This document shows positions 43,601-55,093 of a stretch of 64,000 nucleotides of DNA, piece after piece. How positions within the stretch are numbered: the first letter of the stretch is position 1; every line of letters begins with the position of its first letter. Source of the DNA: Ostrinia nubilalis. Lineage: Eukaryota > Arthropoda > Insecta > Lepidoptera > Crambidae. Position numbers and translations under genes: made by a program. The notes under the pieces were generated by a model. It searched no databases. It saw nothing but the letters and a program-made list of their open reading frames with translations, and was not told where the DNA came from. The stretch spans positions 930,001 to 994,000 of the forward strand of contig NC_087107.1 in the NCBI RefSeq assembly GCF_963855985.1, in the 5' to 3' direction.

Positions 43601-45471
43601 TTTTTGTACTTTCATAAAACTTACAATATTTTGTTGCGCATACTTTTTTTTTATTGTAAGTAACTTGGGTTGTTCCTAAAACGAAATCCAAACTTCAAAT
43701 TGACGTAAAGCACCAAGTAAGTGCGCTAATGACATAATGATTTTAAAATTGCCGCCGGAAAAGCAATAAGTCAATAACTTATTTCGGAATCACACCTATA
43801 ATTTTACAATATCAGCTTTTTAATACTTTTCTACGTTGAAACTTCAACCTTAGCGTGTGGTATTTAATTCTAACTTTCATTAAAAAAGTTGATAATGACT
43901 TTATGTCGTGTCAGTACTTTGAATACAACTCCGTAGTTAATGATCTCATCATTACTCGATGTATTAATTTAACTTGGATAGTATTTCGATGTCCTATTAT
44001 TAGTACAATGGTTCCCTATTGGATTGCTTCAATCACTAAAAATAAGTTTGTTGATTGCCGTAAAATAATCCTTCTTACAGAATTACTACGTTCGATTTAT
44101 AAATTACCTACTAATTTTTACTTTAATAATTTGTAATATGAAAATTTTATAAATGATTGTAATTGTATTCAACAGAAGCAATCTTTTATAATTCTGGAAT
44201 GTATTGTTCAGGTTTTTTGTGTTACACAACAAATGATTTTGGGAATTGCAAGAGTAGACGAGAAGTGAACTTAGTAAGACTTCCCATTTTGAACTTCTTC
44301 ATTGTACCTAAATAGTTTTCTCTTTCTTTTTTGGTTCTCTCACATCATATCGTGTTCTTTTAAAAGAACTCTCTGAAATATTTTTGAACTGTTCCTATTT
44401 TTTGTACAAGAGTGAAATTATTCTCTTAACCGCTATCGCTCCTTATCGCATCTTCAATCGTAATTTCGAGCGAAATTTCTTATCATTCAGTCGGCTCATT
44501 ACTGTCAGTGTATATCGCACTCGAGAACTGTCGAGGGCTCCTGAATTGCGACGAGTGGCCGGACGGGCATGTTGAACCAAATTGCGAACAGCTAATGCTG
44601 CAAGCAACATGGATGTAGAGAAAAATAAAATATTGGTGCAGTCACTAGTACACCGGAATACACATTTTTGTCTGATTACGTTTTTTTTACAACTAAATAA
44701 AATGCCTCAATTATGTATTGTGCTGTCGTCCGTGCATGTATTTCCTAAGCACACGCCAAGACAAAAGGAAAAACAGACAGTACCTAAGAAGTAACACGCG
44801 TGGTGAAATTTTGGATTCTCAATACCTCCTTTCCTTTACCTTTCATCATATTTCTGACCCTCGAGTTTTACATTTGTGACAAAATGTAGACTGTCGTTTA
44901 AACCAAAAATATTTTCATGTAAAATGTTTTCAAGACAAGAAAATAATAATTTAAAATTGGTCAAAATTGAATAAAACATTAATTTTGTTTTTCATTTTTA
45001 GAATACGGTCCGCACCGTGAAATAGTTATCAGATATTATGTAGAGCCAAGCTTCTAACTCGCCCTAACTTCATAAACGCTACCTAGACCTTGGATTATCC
45101 ATTCATCCATCTCAGCTACATCTTTTTTCAATCTTTAGCTAGTAGGTACTAGTCGTATCCAGTTTCTCTAGTTATCTCAAAATCTCAAGAAGGCGACATC
45201 GCCATAATCTGCGGAATGCGCCCCTGTAATACAGTAGCCACCCGCCCCTCGTATTGGGCGCCGGAAAAGGTAATATTCAATGATACGGAATGAATCCAGG
45301 ATTTTATTTTGCCTGCCGTGTGTTTGTGTGATATGTGTGGAGTTTATGAGATCTTATTTCAAATGAATGAATGAAGAAGAACTAAGAAAAAGTGGTTTTC
45401 GTTATCAAATATTGAGTGGACGAGTGAAAATTACACACTCTAATGCTTGAAAAATTAGTATTCTACTAATA
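40621..45471. other. long unassigned intergenic stretch
   Basis: Almost 5 kb without a supported gene or a clear mobile element. Frames of 60-108 codons (40760-41086, 41992-42267, 43855-44136) are AT-biased, lack domains and lack convincing splice context. GC-richer patches lie at about 41460-41560 and 42630-42710. Confidence 0.4.
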
Positions 45472-45620
45472 TTATAAAAGCGAAAGTTTGTTACTCCTTC
45501 ACGCAAAAACTACTGAACGGATTTTGATGAAACTTTACAGTATTATTGTTTATATCCCAGAATAACATGTAGGCTATAATTTATAAAACAAACTAAATTT
45601 CACGCGGGTGAAGATGCTTT
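45472..45620 (+). mobile_element. Helitron-like element, 3'-truncated
   Basis: TCTACTAATATTATAAAAGC, GAAAGTTTGTTACTCCTTCA, CGCAAAAACTACTGAACGGA, TTTCACGCGGGTGAAG. The CTAG end is missing. Confidence 0.7.
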
Positions 45621-45649
45621 TATTAAACTCCGTTAGGTACTTACCGACA

Positions 45650-45768
45650 TCTATACTTATAATAAATCTGTAGAGAGGTCAATTCTGTACATGAAATATA
45701 TTTTCAAAATAACTATCAGGGGGTGATTAGTGATCGATACTAATGCCAAAAATGCAATCAGTAAAATT

Positions 45769-45825
<57 letters not shown>

Positions 45826-46447
45826 ATGTTCCTTATAGAAACAAAAACTACTCGACGGATTTTAACGAAACTTAGTACAATTATTCTTCATACTCCTGGG
45901 CAGGTTATAGGATACTTAGGAATTCCCACGGGAACGGGCATTAGCGGGAAAATCCTTTTGTATGAAAAATCTAAACCGCTTAAGTTAGACGCTTGAAATT
46001 TGGCAAGCAGGTACCTTAGTAAACTTAAAGCTTAGTTATAACAGGATATTGCAAAATTCTTACGGGAACGGGAATTAGCGAGAAAAAACATTTGTATGAA
46101 AAAATCTAAGCCACGTAAGATAGACGCTTGAAATTTGGCATGCAGGTACCTTAGTAAACTTAAAGCTTAGTTACAACAGGATATTGCAAAATTCTCACGG
46201 GAACGGGAGTTAACGGGAAAAAACATTTGTATGAAAAAATCTAAACCGCGTAAGTTAGACGCTTAAAATTTGGCATACAGGTACCTTAGTAAACTTAAAG
46301 CTTAGTTACAACAGGATATTGCGAAATTCCAACGGGAACGGGAGTTAGCGGGAAAAAACATTTGTACATGAAAAAATCTAAACCGCGTAAGATAGATGAA
46401 GGGGGTAAAACTGGATCCACGCATACGAAGTCGCGGGCGGCCGCTAG
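45650..46447 (+). mobile_element. 798-bp Helitron-like element with internal tandem repeats
   Basis: A|TCTATACTTATAATAAATC at the left and GTCGCGGGCGGCCGCTAG|T at the right give both canonical ends. A (GTCT)n run of about 50 bp lies at 45771-45825. A ~135-bp unit (GGTACCTTAGTAAACTTAAA, GGGAACGGG, TTTGTATGAAAAA) is repeated 3-4 times, with anchors at 46011, 46146 and 46281. No Rep/helicase coding, so it is non-autonomous. Confidence 0.85.
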
Positions 46448-46543
46448 TTGGAAATAAAATACATCATGTTTCAGCCTAATGCCTCGTCTATAACGTCTAA
46501 ATAATTTTCTCTTTACTAATACTTTATCTTTCCTTTTATCCAC

Positions 46544-46770
46544 CTAAGGCCCAGTTTTTTGATTCATAGTTAAAATAACAAATTGTTAAATTTTGCTACT
46601 AATGGTTAAATATTAACAAAATGCTAACTAATAGTTAAAAAATGTACTAAAAGTCAAGCTAACCATTGTTCGAAAAACGTTTTTTTCTGATATATAACCA
46701 CTTGTCATTTGACATCTGTCAAATTTGACCATTGGTTATTTTAACTACGAATCAAAAAACCGGGCCTTAG
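46544..46770. mobile_element. 227-bp MITE with ~35-bp TIRs
   Basis: CTAAGGCCCAGTTTTTTGAT... at the left is answered by the inverse at 46736-46770 (ATCAAAAAACCGGGCCTTAG), with few mismatches. The interior has TAGTTAAAA/TTTAACTA motifs. The outer CTAA...TTAG may include a TA duplication. Confidence 0.8.
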
Positions 46771-47373
46771 AGGTATTCCTGCCAACTTAGCAACTAAATC
46801 CACCTCCATTCGCAACAAAATTTGTACCACAATATCCCAGCTAATTCCCTTCAAGTGCCTTTTATTTCCACAATCAAAAGTCCAGTGGCGTGGAGAGGAC
46901 GTCTCGCCTAATGAATGCGAGGGTAGGACGTGACATTCCCGAATTCGACGCCCCGGTCGAGCACTCCTTGGGACTGAGATGGGTAATGACGCGATGTAAA
47001 GTGGCTAAAAGATAAAATGAGTGAAGTGGATGTGAAAATGATTTTGAAAATTTTGGGATGACATTTTTTATCGCGATATTGTTTCACAACTTATTAACGT
47101 ATAATCTACTCTAACATCCGTATTCACAAACATTACTCTGAGGTCTCACAGAGCGTGTGGTGGCACAAGGTGACACACGAATCAATCACAGAGTTCTATT
47201 CAACGCTGTACGTTCGATTTGCTGCTTCACTTAAGCAAGTATCGTTTGTGAATACAGGTGTAACTGTCCTCCTCCTAGTTCCTTCAAACTAAATTTACTT
47301 GTATGATATGGTGATTAGAAAACGAATACTGCTAAGTAAGTAATGGGCACTTCTTCGAAATTGCATTCTTCGG
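46771..47373. other. unassigned intergenic DNA
   Basis: No gene recognised. GC-richer at about 46880-46960. Confidence 0.4.
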
Positions 47374-47754
47374 CTGATTCATATGGACAAATTTCAAATT
47401 AAATTTTAGGTCTGTAACATAGACTCATATGAAAATAGGTACACCCAATAACATATATTTGGATGAGGGACTCTTTTTTGTAAAACAGTTTTCAAGATAT
47501 CGACGTTCAAATATTTTGTGCCCATATGAATCAGAATTTGTTGCATATTAATCAAAAATAGAAATAAAATTTAAAATCTTTATGTACAATTGGCTCTATA
47601 TTAAGAAAATAATCATATTATAACAAAAACAATGATCTGTTGTTATGAAAACAATATCAGTTATCAAAATATTACGAGAAAAAATGCAACGAATTCCACA
47701 ATAATTCGTGAAAAACATTTTTCTGAAACTTTATTATACATCCATAATATTTTG

Positions 47755-48190
47755 TCATCATCATAATCATTTCAACCATAGGATCCACTACTGAACATAA
47801 GCCTCCCCCAATGATATCCATAATGACCGGTTGGTAGCGGCCTGCATCAAGCGCCTTCCTGTGGGTGGACGTTCTACACTGAGCTTTCCGGCACGTGGCG
47901 TCCACTCCAGAAACCTGCTATCCCATCGGCCATCAGTTCTGCATACTATGTGTCCTGCCCATTATCAATTTAGCTTGCTAAAACATCGGACTATGCCACC
48001 ATGCGACTTTAGATCGTTTACGGAACTCCTCATTTCAGATTCGATTGCATAACAAAAACCAAGCATAGTCCACTCCATAGTACGCTATGCAACTTTGTGG
48101 TTCGTACGTAAGCTTTAAGAGTAAGAGGCCTTTCAGTACAATATGTCATCACTGATAACACACACTGGATGTAGACTTTTGATCTTATGG
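47755..48190 (-). mobile_element. RTE-type LINE, degenerate 3' portion
   Basis: The minus strand ends in GGCTTATGTTCAGTAGTGGA, CCTATGGTTGAAATGATTAT plus (ATG)n. Upstream pieces correspond to the WAGHI...RRSV region of RTE proteins. The frame is broken. Confidence 0.7.
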
Positions 48191-48399
48191 CACTAAGGTA
48201 TTTTGGATGACTCTACCCAGCCGTTTCACTTATCCAAGCTATCGTTGTTAAGACGTCCAGGGTACAAGGTAAAAAGGGTGAGATGAGCTTATAGAGGTTG
48301 TGGCAATGGCAATCAGTTAATCATGAAATCATTAGAGGCCTATGCTCAGCAGTATATTATTATGTGCTATGGACGCCATAAGTGTAGCTGAAATAATAG

Positions 48400-48545
48400 T
48401 AAAAATAAATAATCGTTGGGCAATTTCATACAGCGCCATTTAGCCACAAAATAAGCAACAAATAATGCTTGTGTTATGGTTGCTAGCTTAACGGATATAC
48501 TACTTATTTACTGTTTAAACACATACATTATTCATATTATAAAAA
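48400..48545 (-). mobile_element. SINE body fragment
   Basis: ATTTCATACAGCGCCATTTA, ATGCTTGTGTTATGGTTGC, TTAACGGATATACTACTTAT match the SINE body at 12208-12340 and 12799-12931, with more divergence. The tRNA head is absent. Confidence 0.7.
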
Positions 48546-48554
48546 TGATGAGGA

Positions 48555-48645
48555 TTTTTTTTATTCATAACAAGACCGCAATCGCACCTGGGTCTTAAGT
48601 GAGATGCAGTCTGGGATGTCATTCTTAGCTAAGAAACACTTTTTT
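48555..48645 (-). mobile_element. CR1/Jockey-like LINE 3' tail
   Basis: ATTCATAACAAGACCGCAAT, CGCACCTGGGTCTTAAGTGA, GATGCAGTCTGGGATG match the minus-strand tail at 57100-57170. Confidence 0.65.
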
Positions 48646-49268
48646 GATGCTTGATAGATCAAAAACTAATTTATTTTATGATTCATATAGGGCCCTGACC
48701 ATATGAATCACGCACAGATGAATCAGTTTTTTGCCTCAAATCGAGCAAAACTCATCATACATACAGATTACAGTGTTGTCATTTTTCTACATGAATCTAT
48801 AACCCAAAAGCATCACATGAAAGACAGATTAGATTTTTAATGCAATAATATAATTTTATAAAGTAGGCATTGTAATCAGCATGCCACCTGAACCAAGCAC
48901 AGATGAATCAAGTATTTGCCTTCGTCACACCAGGTTCTAAGCCAACCAGCTCCACGTCTGACTTCTAGCTCATCCGTTGCAAGATGGGCTTGCCTCCACG
49001 CCAGAAACCAGACTCTCATGATTAAAACTTGACCAGTTATGGTCAAGAACACCTCACGCCATATGAATCAGTATTTTACGCCGGACACTGCTTATTTATT
49101 TTTTTGCGAACACACTAACATAATTAAAATTATGACACATTTTTTTTGTGGAAGGACAACTCATTAGCTTTCGAAATAATTTTAATTTATATTGATATAT
49201 CAAAAGGAAAATGCTACATCAATCATTTTGTTCCGGAAAATGGCTAACGGACACACCATATGAATCAG

Positions 49269-49905
49269 AGAATCACACTTCAAATATTTTTATTTTGTAT
49301 AAAGACAGCAATTATTTCAAAAATGTAATTTGCGCCAGATAGGGATAAAGCTAAGCTATACGAAAAAAAATATTGCATGCCATTTTGTTAGTTGGTTACA
49401 GAACTAAACTCAAAGACATCGAAAATTTTGCCTCCGAAGAAATACCCATATAATATACTTCGGACATAAATTCCAGTGCTTATTGTTAGAGAGAGATTTT
49501 GTTCCTGAGGGATTCAAACCTAAACTGCCTGGCAAGGTAGATGTCCATAAGAGAAGCGCTTTTTTTCGTTATGAAATTGTCTTATTAGATAAACTCAGAG
49601 GGAAACGTGCTTTGTGATATAATATTAATAAGATATAACAAAAGATGACGTATTTCACACTAAAACACACGTCGTAATATTCCCCATAAAACAATTCAAT
49701 AACCAAATTAGTTTCCCATACGCTCGCTATCGCAACGCGCACTCGTAAAGGAACGAATCACCTGCTTTGAATAAACGATCGATTCCGAGCGGATCCATAA
49801 ACTATAGCTCTTCGCTGTGTCCCCACATGGAGTGAGAAATCGACACAAGTTTGGAATATGCATTTCGCAAAGATATACCAAAAGCATATTATGCATCTAG
49901 AAAAG
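49269..49905. other. unassigned intergenic DNA
   Basis: No gene recognised. Confidence 0.4.
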
Positions 49906-50165
49906 AAACACAACTTTACATAGAACTCCATTTTAACTGTGTAGTTCCGGAGTCGCGTGGTGGTTCCGGCAGAGGAAAATAAGACCACCCTCACTTTTCC
50001 CATGGATGTCGTAATAGGCGATTGAAGGACTCCCCAGTCAAATATAGATCTCGCATTAATAAACACAACTTTAAGCTCCGTTTTAGCCGTCTGATTCGAT
50101 CCGAGAGAATAGGACCAACCTCACTCTTCCCGTGGATGTCGTAAGAGGCAACTAAGAGATTAATA
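49906..50165. repeat. two diverged direct repeats of ~150 bp
   Basis: AAACACAACTTTA starts both copies (49908, 50061). CCCATGGATGTCGTAATAGG (49999) and CCCGTGGATGTCGTAAGAGG (50129) mark the same point in each. Probably two fragments of one interspersed element. Confidence 0.55.
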
Positions 50166-50183
50166 AGCCAACTTCAGCCCCCC

Positions 50184-50303
50184 TAGACAAAACGCACTTT
50201 TTGATCGAATCGAAAATCGAATCCGTCAAAACTCCATACAAAAAAAGGGGCTTTTCGACCACTTTTCGACTGGTTTGCGATTATAATTTGCACTTTGTCT
50301 AGA
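50184..50303. mobile_element. possible 120-bp MITE
   Basis: CTAGACAAAACGCACTTTTT at the left and its approximate inverse TTTGCACTTTGTCTAG at the right. The interior has CGAATCGAAAATCGAAT and CGACCACTTTTCGAC repeats. Confidence 0.5.
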
Positions 50304-51779
50304 CCCACAGGTTTCCTCAATCCGTCAGCATGGGGAGTGTAGGCCAAATCATCCATTTTAGAGTAGTGTTCTTGCAGTGGAGAATATAGGAGGGAGGTGA
50401 CATTGACATATTATGACGTGACAGATCATTGATATAACTCGGAAGAAGATCTGAAGTCTCGCTGACGTTTGACGTTACAAGAACACCCTCCCGTGCCCCT
50501 CCCATACCTCAGGCACTGACTAAGTTAAGCTAGACCTACAAATAACCTGATATATTGATGACCTAGCAAAAATTTATAAAAATGAATGAATGAAATTACT
50601 TTCGTCTGTCTAAATTTTACTTTGAATGAACTGTATGTATGGAAAAGCAAAGTCTTCGTCTGTCCTACAGCACACGGTGCCATAGCTGGAAACCCCACGA
50701 AGGTTGAATCATAAAGCATGTGATGCAATACCCATAAAGATTTTATTGCGCACGTTTGAACGTGTCTCCGATATTTCAGGACAATCGATCATGGGACAAT
50801 ACCCCATTTGAAACTTGAGGACTTTAAGGACTTTGAGAATATATTGATAGGTTTTAACGTATTTTAGTGGGAGACGGAAACAGAAGGAATTTAAAAGGAA
50901 GCTTAATGTTAGAAAGAAATCTGATTTCCATTAAATAGAGACATTTAAACGTCAAGTAAATCCAAAATAATATAATGAAACTCAGGAAATATAACTTTTT
51001 TGAAAAAAAAAAACGATGTCTTTGGAAATAGGCTAGTGATAAAACTGCGTAATTTTCAGGATGAAGTGAAGTTTATAGTAAAACTTTTTATTTCAAGATT
51101 TTAAGCTCGATATTACCAATCTTTGTCACCGAACAACACCTACCATTAATTTTAATATCAATAAAAATTCATGGGGCTGTTTTTTTAAGAACAAAAATTG
51201 CAAATATTAGATGTCAACATAGTTTTTTTTTATTATAAATTGCACTAGCATTAAACACATAGCCCTCAGAAAATCTAATCACTTTTGGGCTAACCATAAT
51301 TATGTTACCACATTTCCACTGGTCACCCAAGCGGCCAGTCAAATGGGGCTTATAACCAACCCTTTTCCCAACGACCAATATTTACAGCTCTGTGGGTCAA
51401 TTTTGCGGAAAGCCATTGTGGTTTGCGAAAGTGAAACTTGGTTGGAGAGAAAGATTAATTTAAAGGGAAGGTTTGGAATAGTTATTGTGTGGTTGAGACG
51501 TTTGAATTTGAGAAAAGGGATTCTGAATATGAAGGTGTTATAAATCAACTGTCAAACGCACCGTTAACTTACTTAAATAAGTAAAATTCCAAAAACTCTC
51601 TGACTCTCCAAAAATGCTCTACCTATGTAGATTACCCAGATTCTTGATCTAGAATCTGGGTATCTAAATCTTAGAATACGTTGTGTAGGAAGCCTTTCTG
51701 CTCGATGTACTAATAACCTTCATCAGTGTACGATATGAAACTGGTGCAAGTATCAAGAAATCTTACAGCAATTGTTAAT
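50304..51779. other. unassigned intergenic DNA
   Basis: No gene recognised. Confidence 0.4.
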
Positions 51780-51900
51780 TAGTGAATAGGCACTTTCAGG
51801 GCAGATTATGTACCATCCTAGACTACATTCTACTTAACATCAAGTGCGATTGTGGTCAAATACCTGCCTTGTTATGCATTAAAAAAAATACACAAGTGTC
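51780..51900 (+). mobile_element. CR1/Jockey-like LINE 3' tail
   Basis: AGTGAATAGGCACTTTCAGG, CTACTTAACATCAAGTGCGA, TTGTGGTCAAATACCTGCCT and GTTATGCAT plus A-run. Same order as the tail of the 57095-57560 copy. Confidence 0.75.
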
Positions 51901-52270
51901 ACCTATACAGGCTGTCAAAATAATCTCATGCAATAATTTAACTTTAATCTCAAGCAAAACACTGTCCTCTCAATCGCCAATTCCCAAAAACAATCTATTC
52001 ACAAATTGGGTCTTACCTAACGGCTCTTGAAATGAGTTAATTCACTCCACCTAACCAAACAGAACAGGAAAAAATGTGGCATTTGTACGTTGCCCACATT
52101 TGTCCGTCTCTCAGTCCAATAAATAAGAGAAGAAAAACTGCGGCCAATCCCGTCTGCGCCTTATCTGGCCTCATCAGGGCGAATCGGCGGGGACACAGGC
52201 TAAGGATGGGAGAAACGAGAGCTGTTATAACCACTCTAGCTTTCATGTTGTGATTATCATGCTTAAAATA
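51901..52270. other. unassigned intergenic DNA
   Basis: A 107-codon minus-strand frame (52037-52360) crosses into the next element's arm and has no domain features. Confidence 0.4.
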
Positions 52271-53983
52271 TACAGGGTGTTTGGCGCATCGTGTGCCAAA
52301 ATGATTTGGCGGATAGAATGGGTCATTTCCTATATTTTCAGCCCCCATAACACGTTCCATGCCAGGCGGCTACTTTTATATTAATTTTTTTAGTAATTTC
52401 ACCAAAATACCCAAATCGCATCATTTAATTTCGATTTAAAAAAAAACTACTAGGCGTAGCCTCAAAGTAAATATTTCGTTTTGACGTGCATTGATGTAGG
52501 GTTGCATCAAATCTAAATTTACTGGCAAATATCATCTAGTTTTTTTTTAATTCAGCTTTGAAGTTTTCCGAAAAGTTAAAAATGGACTGAACATTTAAGT
52601 TTACATGGCTATAAAAAAATAAATAAAAGAGATAGCGATCTTCGGATTTAATCAAAACTTCTCTAGTCTATCCCCATTCAAACGGTATACTAATCTTGTT
52701 TAAATAATAACAATAACTTCACAAATTCCTTAAATTAGTGCATTGACTCTACTCGGACTGATTTGCGAAATTTGTGTTTATAGCCCCTTTTGTGTGAATA
52801 GCACGTTATTAAACACCTAACAGGTAAAAATTATTTATCTTATGCAATGTAAAAACCTTTTCCCTTTCGTTTTTCAATGTGGATTTCTTGAAATTAAAGA
52901 CGAAAATAATTATTTTGATCGTTTATTAATTATTACAAATTTTGTTCAAAATGTCCGCCTCGGCAACGTATACACTCACGACATCTTCTTCTAATTTCGA
53001 CTGTTGTCGTATGCAGCCACATTTCTCTTTTTATTACTACAAAGGCGTTTTCTATTCGTTGTTGTAGTTCTTCTATTGTTTGAATCCGTTACGTACACCA
53101 GTTCTTTAGCTCGTCCCCAGACGTAAAAATCTAACGGAATTAGGTCTGGGGAACGTGCAGGCCACTGTATAGGGCCATCTCTTCCAATCCACGAGTAGAA
53201 AACGCCTTTGTAGTAATAAAAAGAGAAACGTGGCTGCATACGACAACAGTCAAAATTAGAAAAAGATGTCGTGAGTGTATACCTACGTTGCCGAGACGGT
53301 CATTTTGAACAAAATTTGTAATAATTAATAAACGATCAAAATAATTATTTTCGTCTTTAATTTCAAGAAATCCACATTGAAAAACGAAAGGGAAAAGGTT
53401 TTTACATTGCATAAGATAAATAATTTTTACCTGTTAGGTGTTTAATAACGTGCTATTCACACAAAAGGGGCTATAAACACAAATTTCGCAAATCAGTCCG
53501 AGTAGAGTCAATGCACTAATTTAAGGAATTTGTGAAGTTATTGTTGTTATTTAAACAAGATTAGTGTACCGTTTAAATGGGGATAGACTAGAGAAGTTTT
53601 GATAAAATCCGAAGATCACTATCTCTTTTATTAATTTTTTTATAGCTATGTAAACTTAAATGTTCAGTCCATTTTTAACTTTTGGGAAAATTTCAAAGCT
53701 GAATTTAAAAAAAACTAGATGATATTTGTCAGTAAATTAAGATTTGATGCAACCCTACATCAATGCACGTCAAAACAAAATATTTACTTTGAGGCTACGC
53801 CTAGTAGTTTTTTTTTAAATCGAAATTAAATGATGCGATTTGGGTATTTTAGTGAAATTACTAAAAAAATTAATATAAAAGTAGCCGCCTGGCATGGAAC
53901 GTGTTATGGGGGCTGAAAATATAGGAAATGACCCATTCTATCCACCAAATCATTTTGGCACACGATGCGCCAAACACCCTGTA
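52271..53983. mobile_element. 1.7-kb foldback element derived from a Tc1/mariner-type transposon
   Basis: The ends TACAGGGTGTTTGGCGCATC and the inverse are flanked by TA. Arms of about 785 bp (52271-53055 and 53196-53983) are inverted copies with scattered mismatches and a ~140-bp spacer. On the minus strand, the spacer encodes IQWPARSPDLIPLDFYVWG, the third-catalytic-Asp region of DDE/D Tc1/mariner-family transposases. The left arm continues with IEELQQRIE and CRGGHFEQNL-stop, the family's C-terminal end, after a frameshift just behind VTDS. The N-terminal two thirds of the transposase are absent. Confidence 0.9.
52940..53180 (-). pseudogene. C-terminal transposase remnant (Tc1/mariner type)
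   Basis: About 80 residues of a DDE/D transposase C-terminus. SPDLIPLDFYVWG is at about 53150-53110; the usual form is SPDLNPLD, so Asn is replaced by Ile. A frameshift separates KELVYVTDS from IEELQQRIENAF. The end is CRGGHFEQNL and TAA near 52941. A mirror copy of the last ~50 residues lies in the right arm on the plus strand. Cannot be active alone: the first two catalytic Asp residues and the DNA-binding domain are missing. Confidence 0.85.
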
Positions 53984-54095
53984 TAACACTTTAAGCCTGT
54001 ATTACTAAAATTAGTCATGTTAATAAAACGTTAGTTAATTCAGTTGGCATACATTTCACGTAGGTACTAATGGTTCTATTGTATGGTAAGTAGTT
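53984..54095. other. unassigned intergenic DNA
   Basis: Nothing recognised. Confidence 0.4.
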
Positions 54096-54182
54096 TTAAA
54101 TTGCGCTGGTAGAGCCCAAAAAATAAGGAGACATGTAAAGAGCCCTGAAGTTAAATAAGGGAACCTTTTTATTTATTTTCAG
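54096..54182 (+). mobile_element. SINE-like fragment
   Basis: GCGCTGGTAGAGCCCAAAAA, ATAAGGAGACATGTAAAGAG. Matches in reverse the stretch at 59340-59400. Confidence 0.5.
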
Positions 54183-54632
54183 TGTTCATACTCGCAAGTA
54201 TCAAAATTTCGGTCTAAAAATAACGAAATTATTTTTATTTCACATCATTTCATAGAAAGAAAAGTATTTTTTGTTGGCTCATTCCTTGGTGGTAAATACT
54301 TTGAATTTATGGGTATGACCATTTTTCTGTTGCCGTCTCTCACTATTTTCTATAGTTTTCATACTCATATTATAATAAAAAGGTAGTGTTCCCAGCTCTT
54401 TAAGATATCTTCCCTGAAGTAAAACATTCATCGAAACTGTTCAGGATCATTACTCTTTGCCCTCATTGTCTTTCTTTTACCTTCTTTATACGAACAGAAC
54501 GCTTCTGTGACGAATTAATTTTCAAGATTGTCTTTTTTTTTGTTATAAATCACCATGTTACGAGATTAATTATGTAGTTTATGACAAAGTAACTGGGAAA
54601 AAGCCAGCAATAAGAAAAAAGTTGTATAGTTG
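54183..54632. other. unassigned intergenic DNA
   Basis: No gene recognised. Confidence 0.4.
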
Positions 54633-55093
54633 TTGCAATTCACGAAGGCGAGTGAGCTTTACATGTGTGGTGGCTCGCTATTTACGTTTTGATAGATATT
54701 ACACAATCGTTATGTCAGTTATGTGCATGTACACGTACACACACAAGTAAAGTAAAGTAAAGTTTTGTATACCCATTCTTATAAGATACACTATACAAGA
54801 ATGCATGGTAAATTCAGTGAACTGCTCCTGAATCGAATGTACCTACTACTGCTATTTCTATTTATTTATATTAACCGGCAGACAGTGGTGACTGAGTTTG
54901 ATGCGGCGCTTCTTCTCAGCACTTGCCAAATGTTGGTCTCGAAGCGCTGGTAGGGTAAAAAGATTATGAGACATGTAGAGGCTCCTTAAGAGCAAAATGA
55001 CGATTTGTAAGAACTATTTATTAGTCTAAACAAATAAAGAAATTTTGACGCTGACTTTGACTAAAGCTCACTCGCCTTCGTCGTGAGTTGCAA
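54633..55093. mobile_element. TIR element with a SINE nested inside
   Basis: TTGCAATTCACGAAGGCGAG...AGCTTTA at the left is inversely repeated at about 55063-55093, where CGT is inserted. Most of the interior is a retroelement-like SINE, so the element is a small MITE enlarged by insertion. Confidence 0.65.
54749..55060 (+). mobile_element. SINE-like repeat, long copy
   Basis: Starts at (AAGT)n, continues GGCAGACAGTGGTGACTGAG, GGCGCTTCTTCTCAGCACTT, GGTCTCGAAGCGCTGGTAGG, GACATGTAGAGGCTCCTTAA, and ends AATAAAGAAATTTTGACGCT with a GACTTTGACT tail. Longest copy of this variant here. Confidence 0.7.

Larger units (their letters stand above)
47374..49268. repeat. field of CCATATGAATCAG motifs
   Basis: The 13-mer CTGATTCATATGG at 47374 appears inverted at 47522, 49059 and 49256 (CCATATGAATCAG). 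Near matches lie at 48679 (inverted), 48699, 48717 and 48901. Several are followed by a T-rich run ending in GCC. The region is split by RTE, SINE and LINE-tail insertions. Confidence 0.6.

Noticed and set aside
53140..53412. A 90-codon minus-strand frame in the foldback element
   Set aside because: It runs through the right arm antisense to the transposase remnant there. The genuine remnant is the C-terminal frame at 52940-53180.
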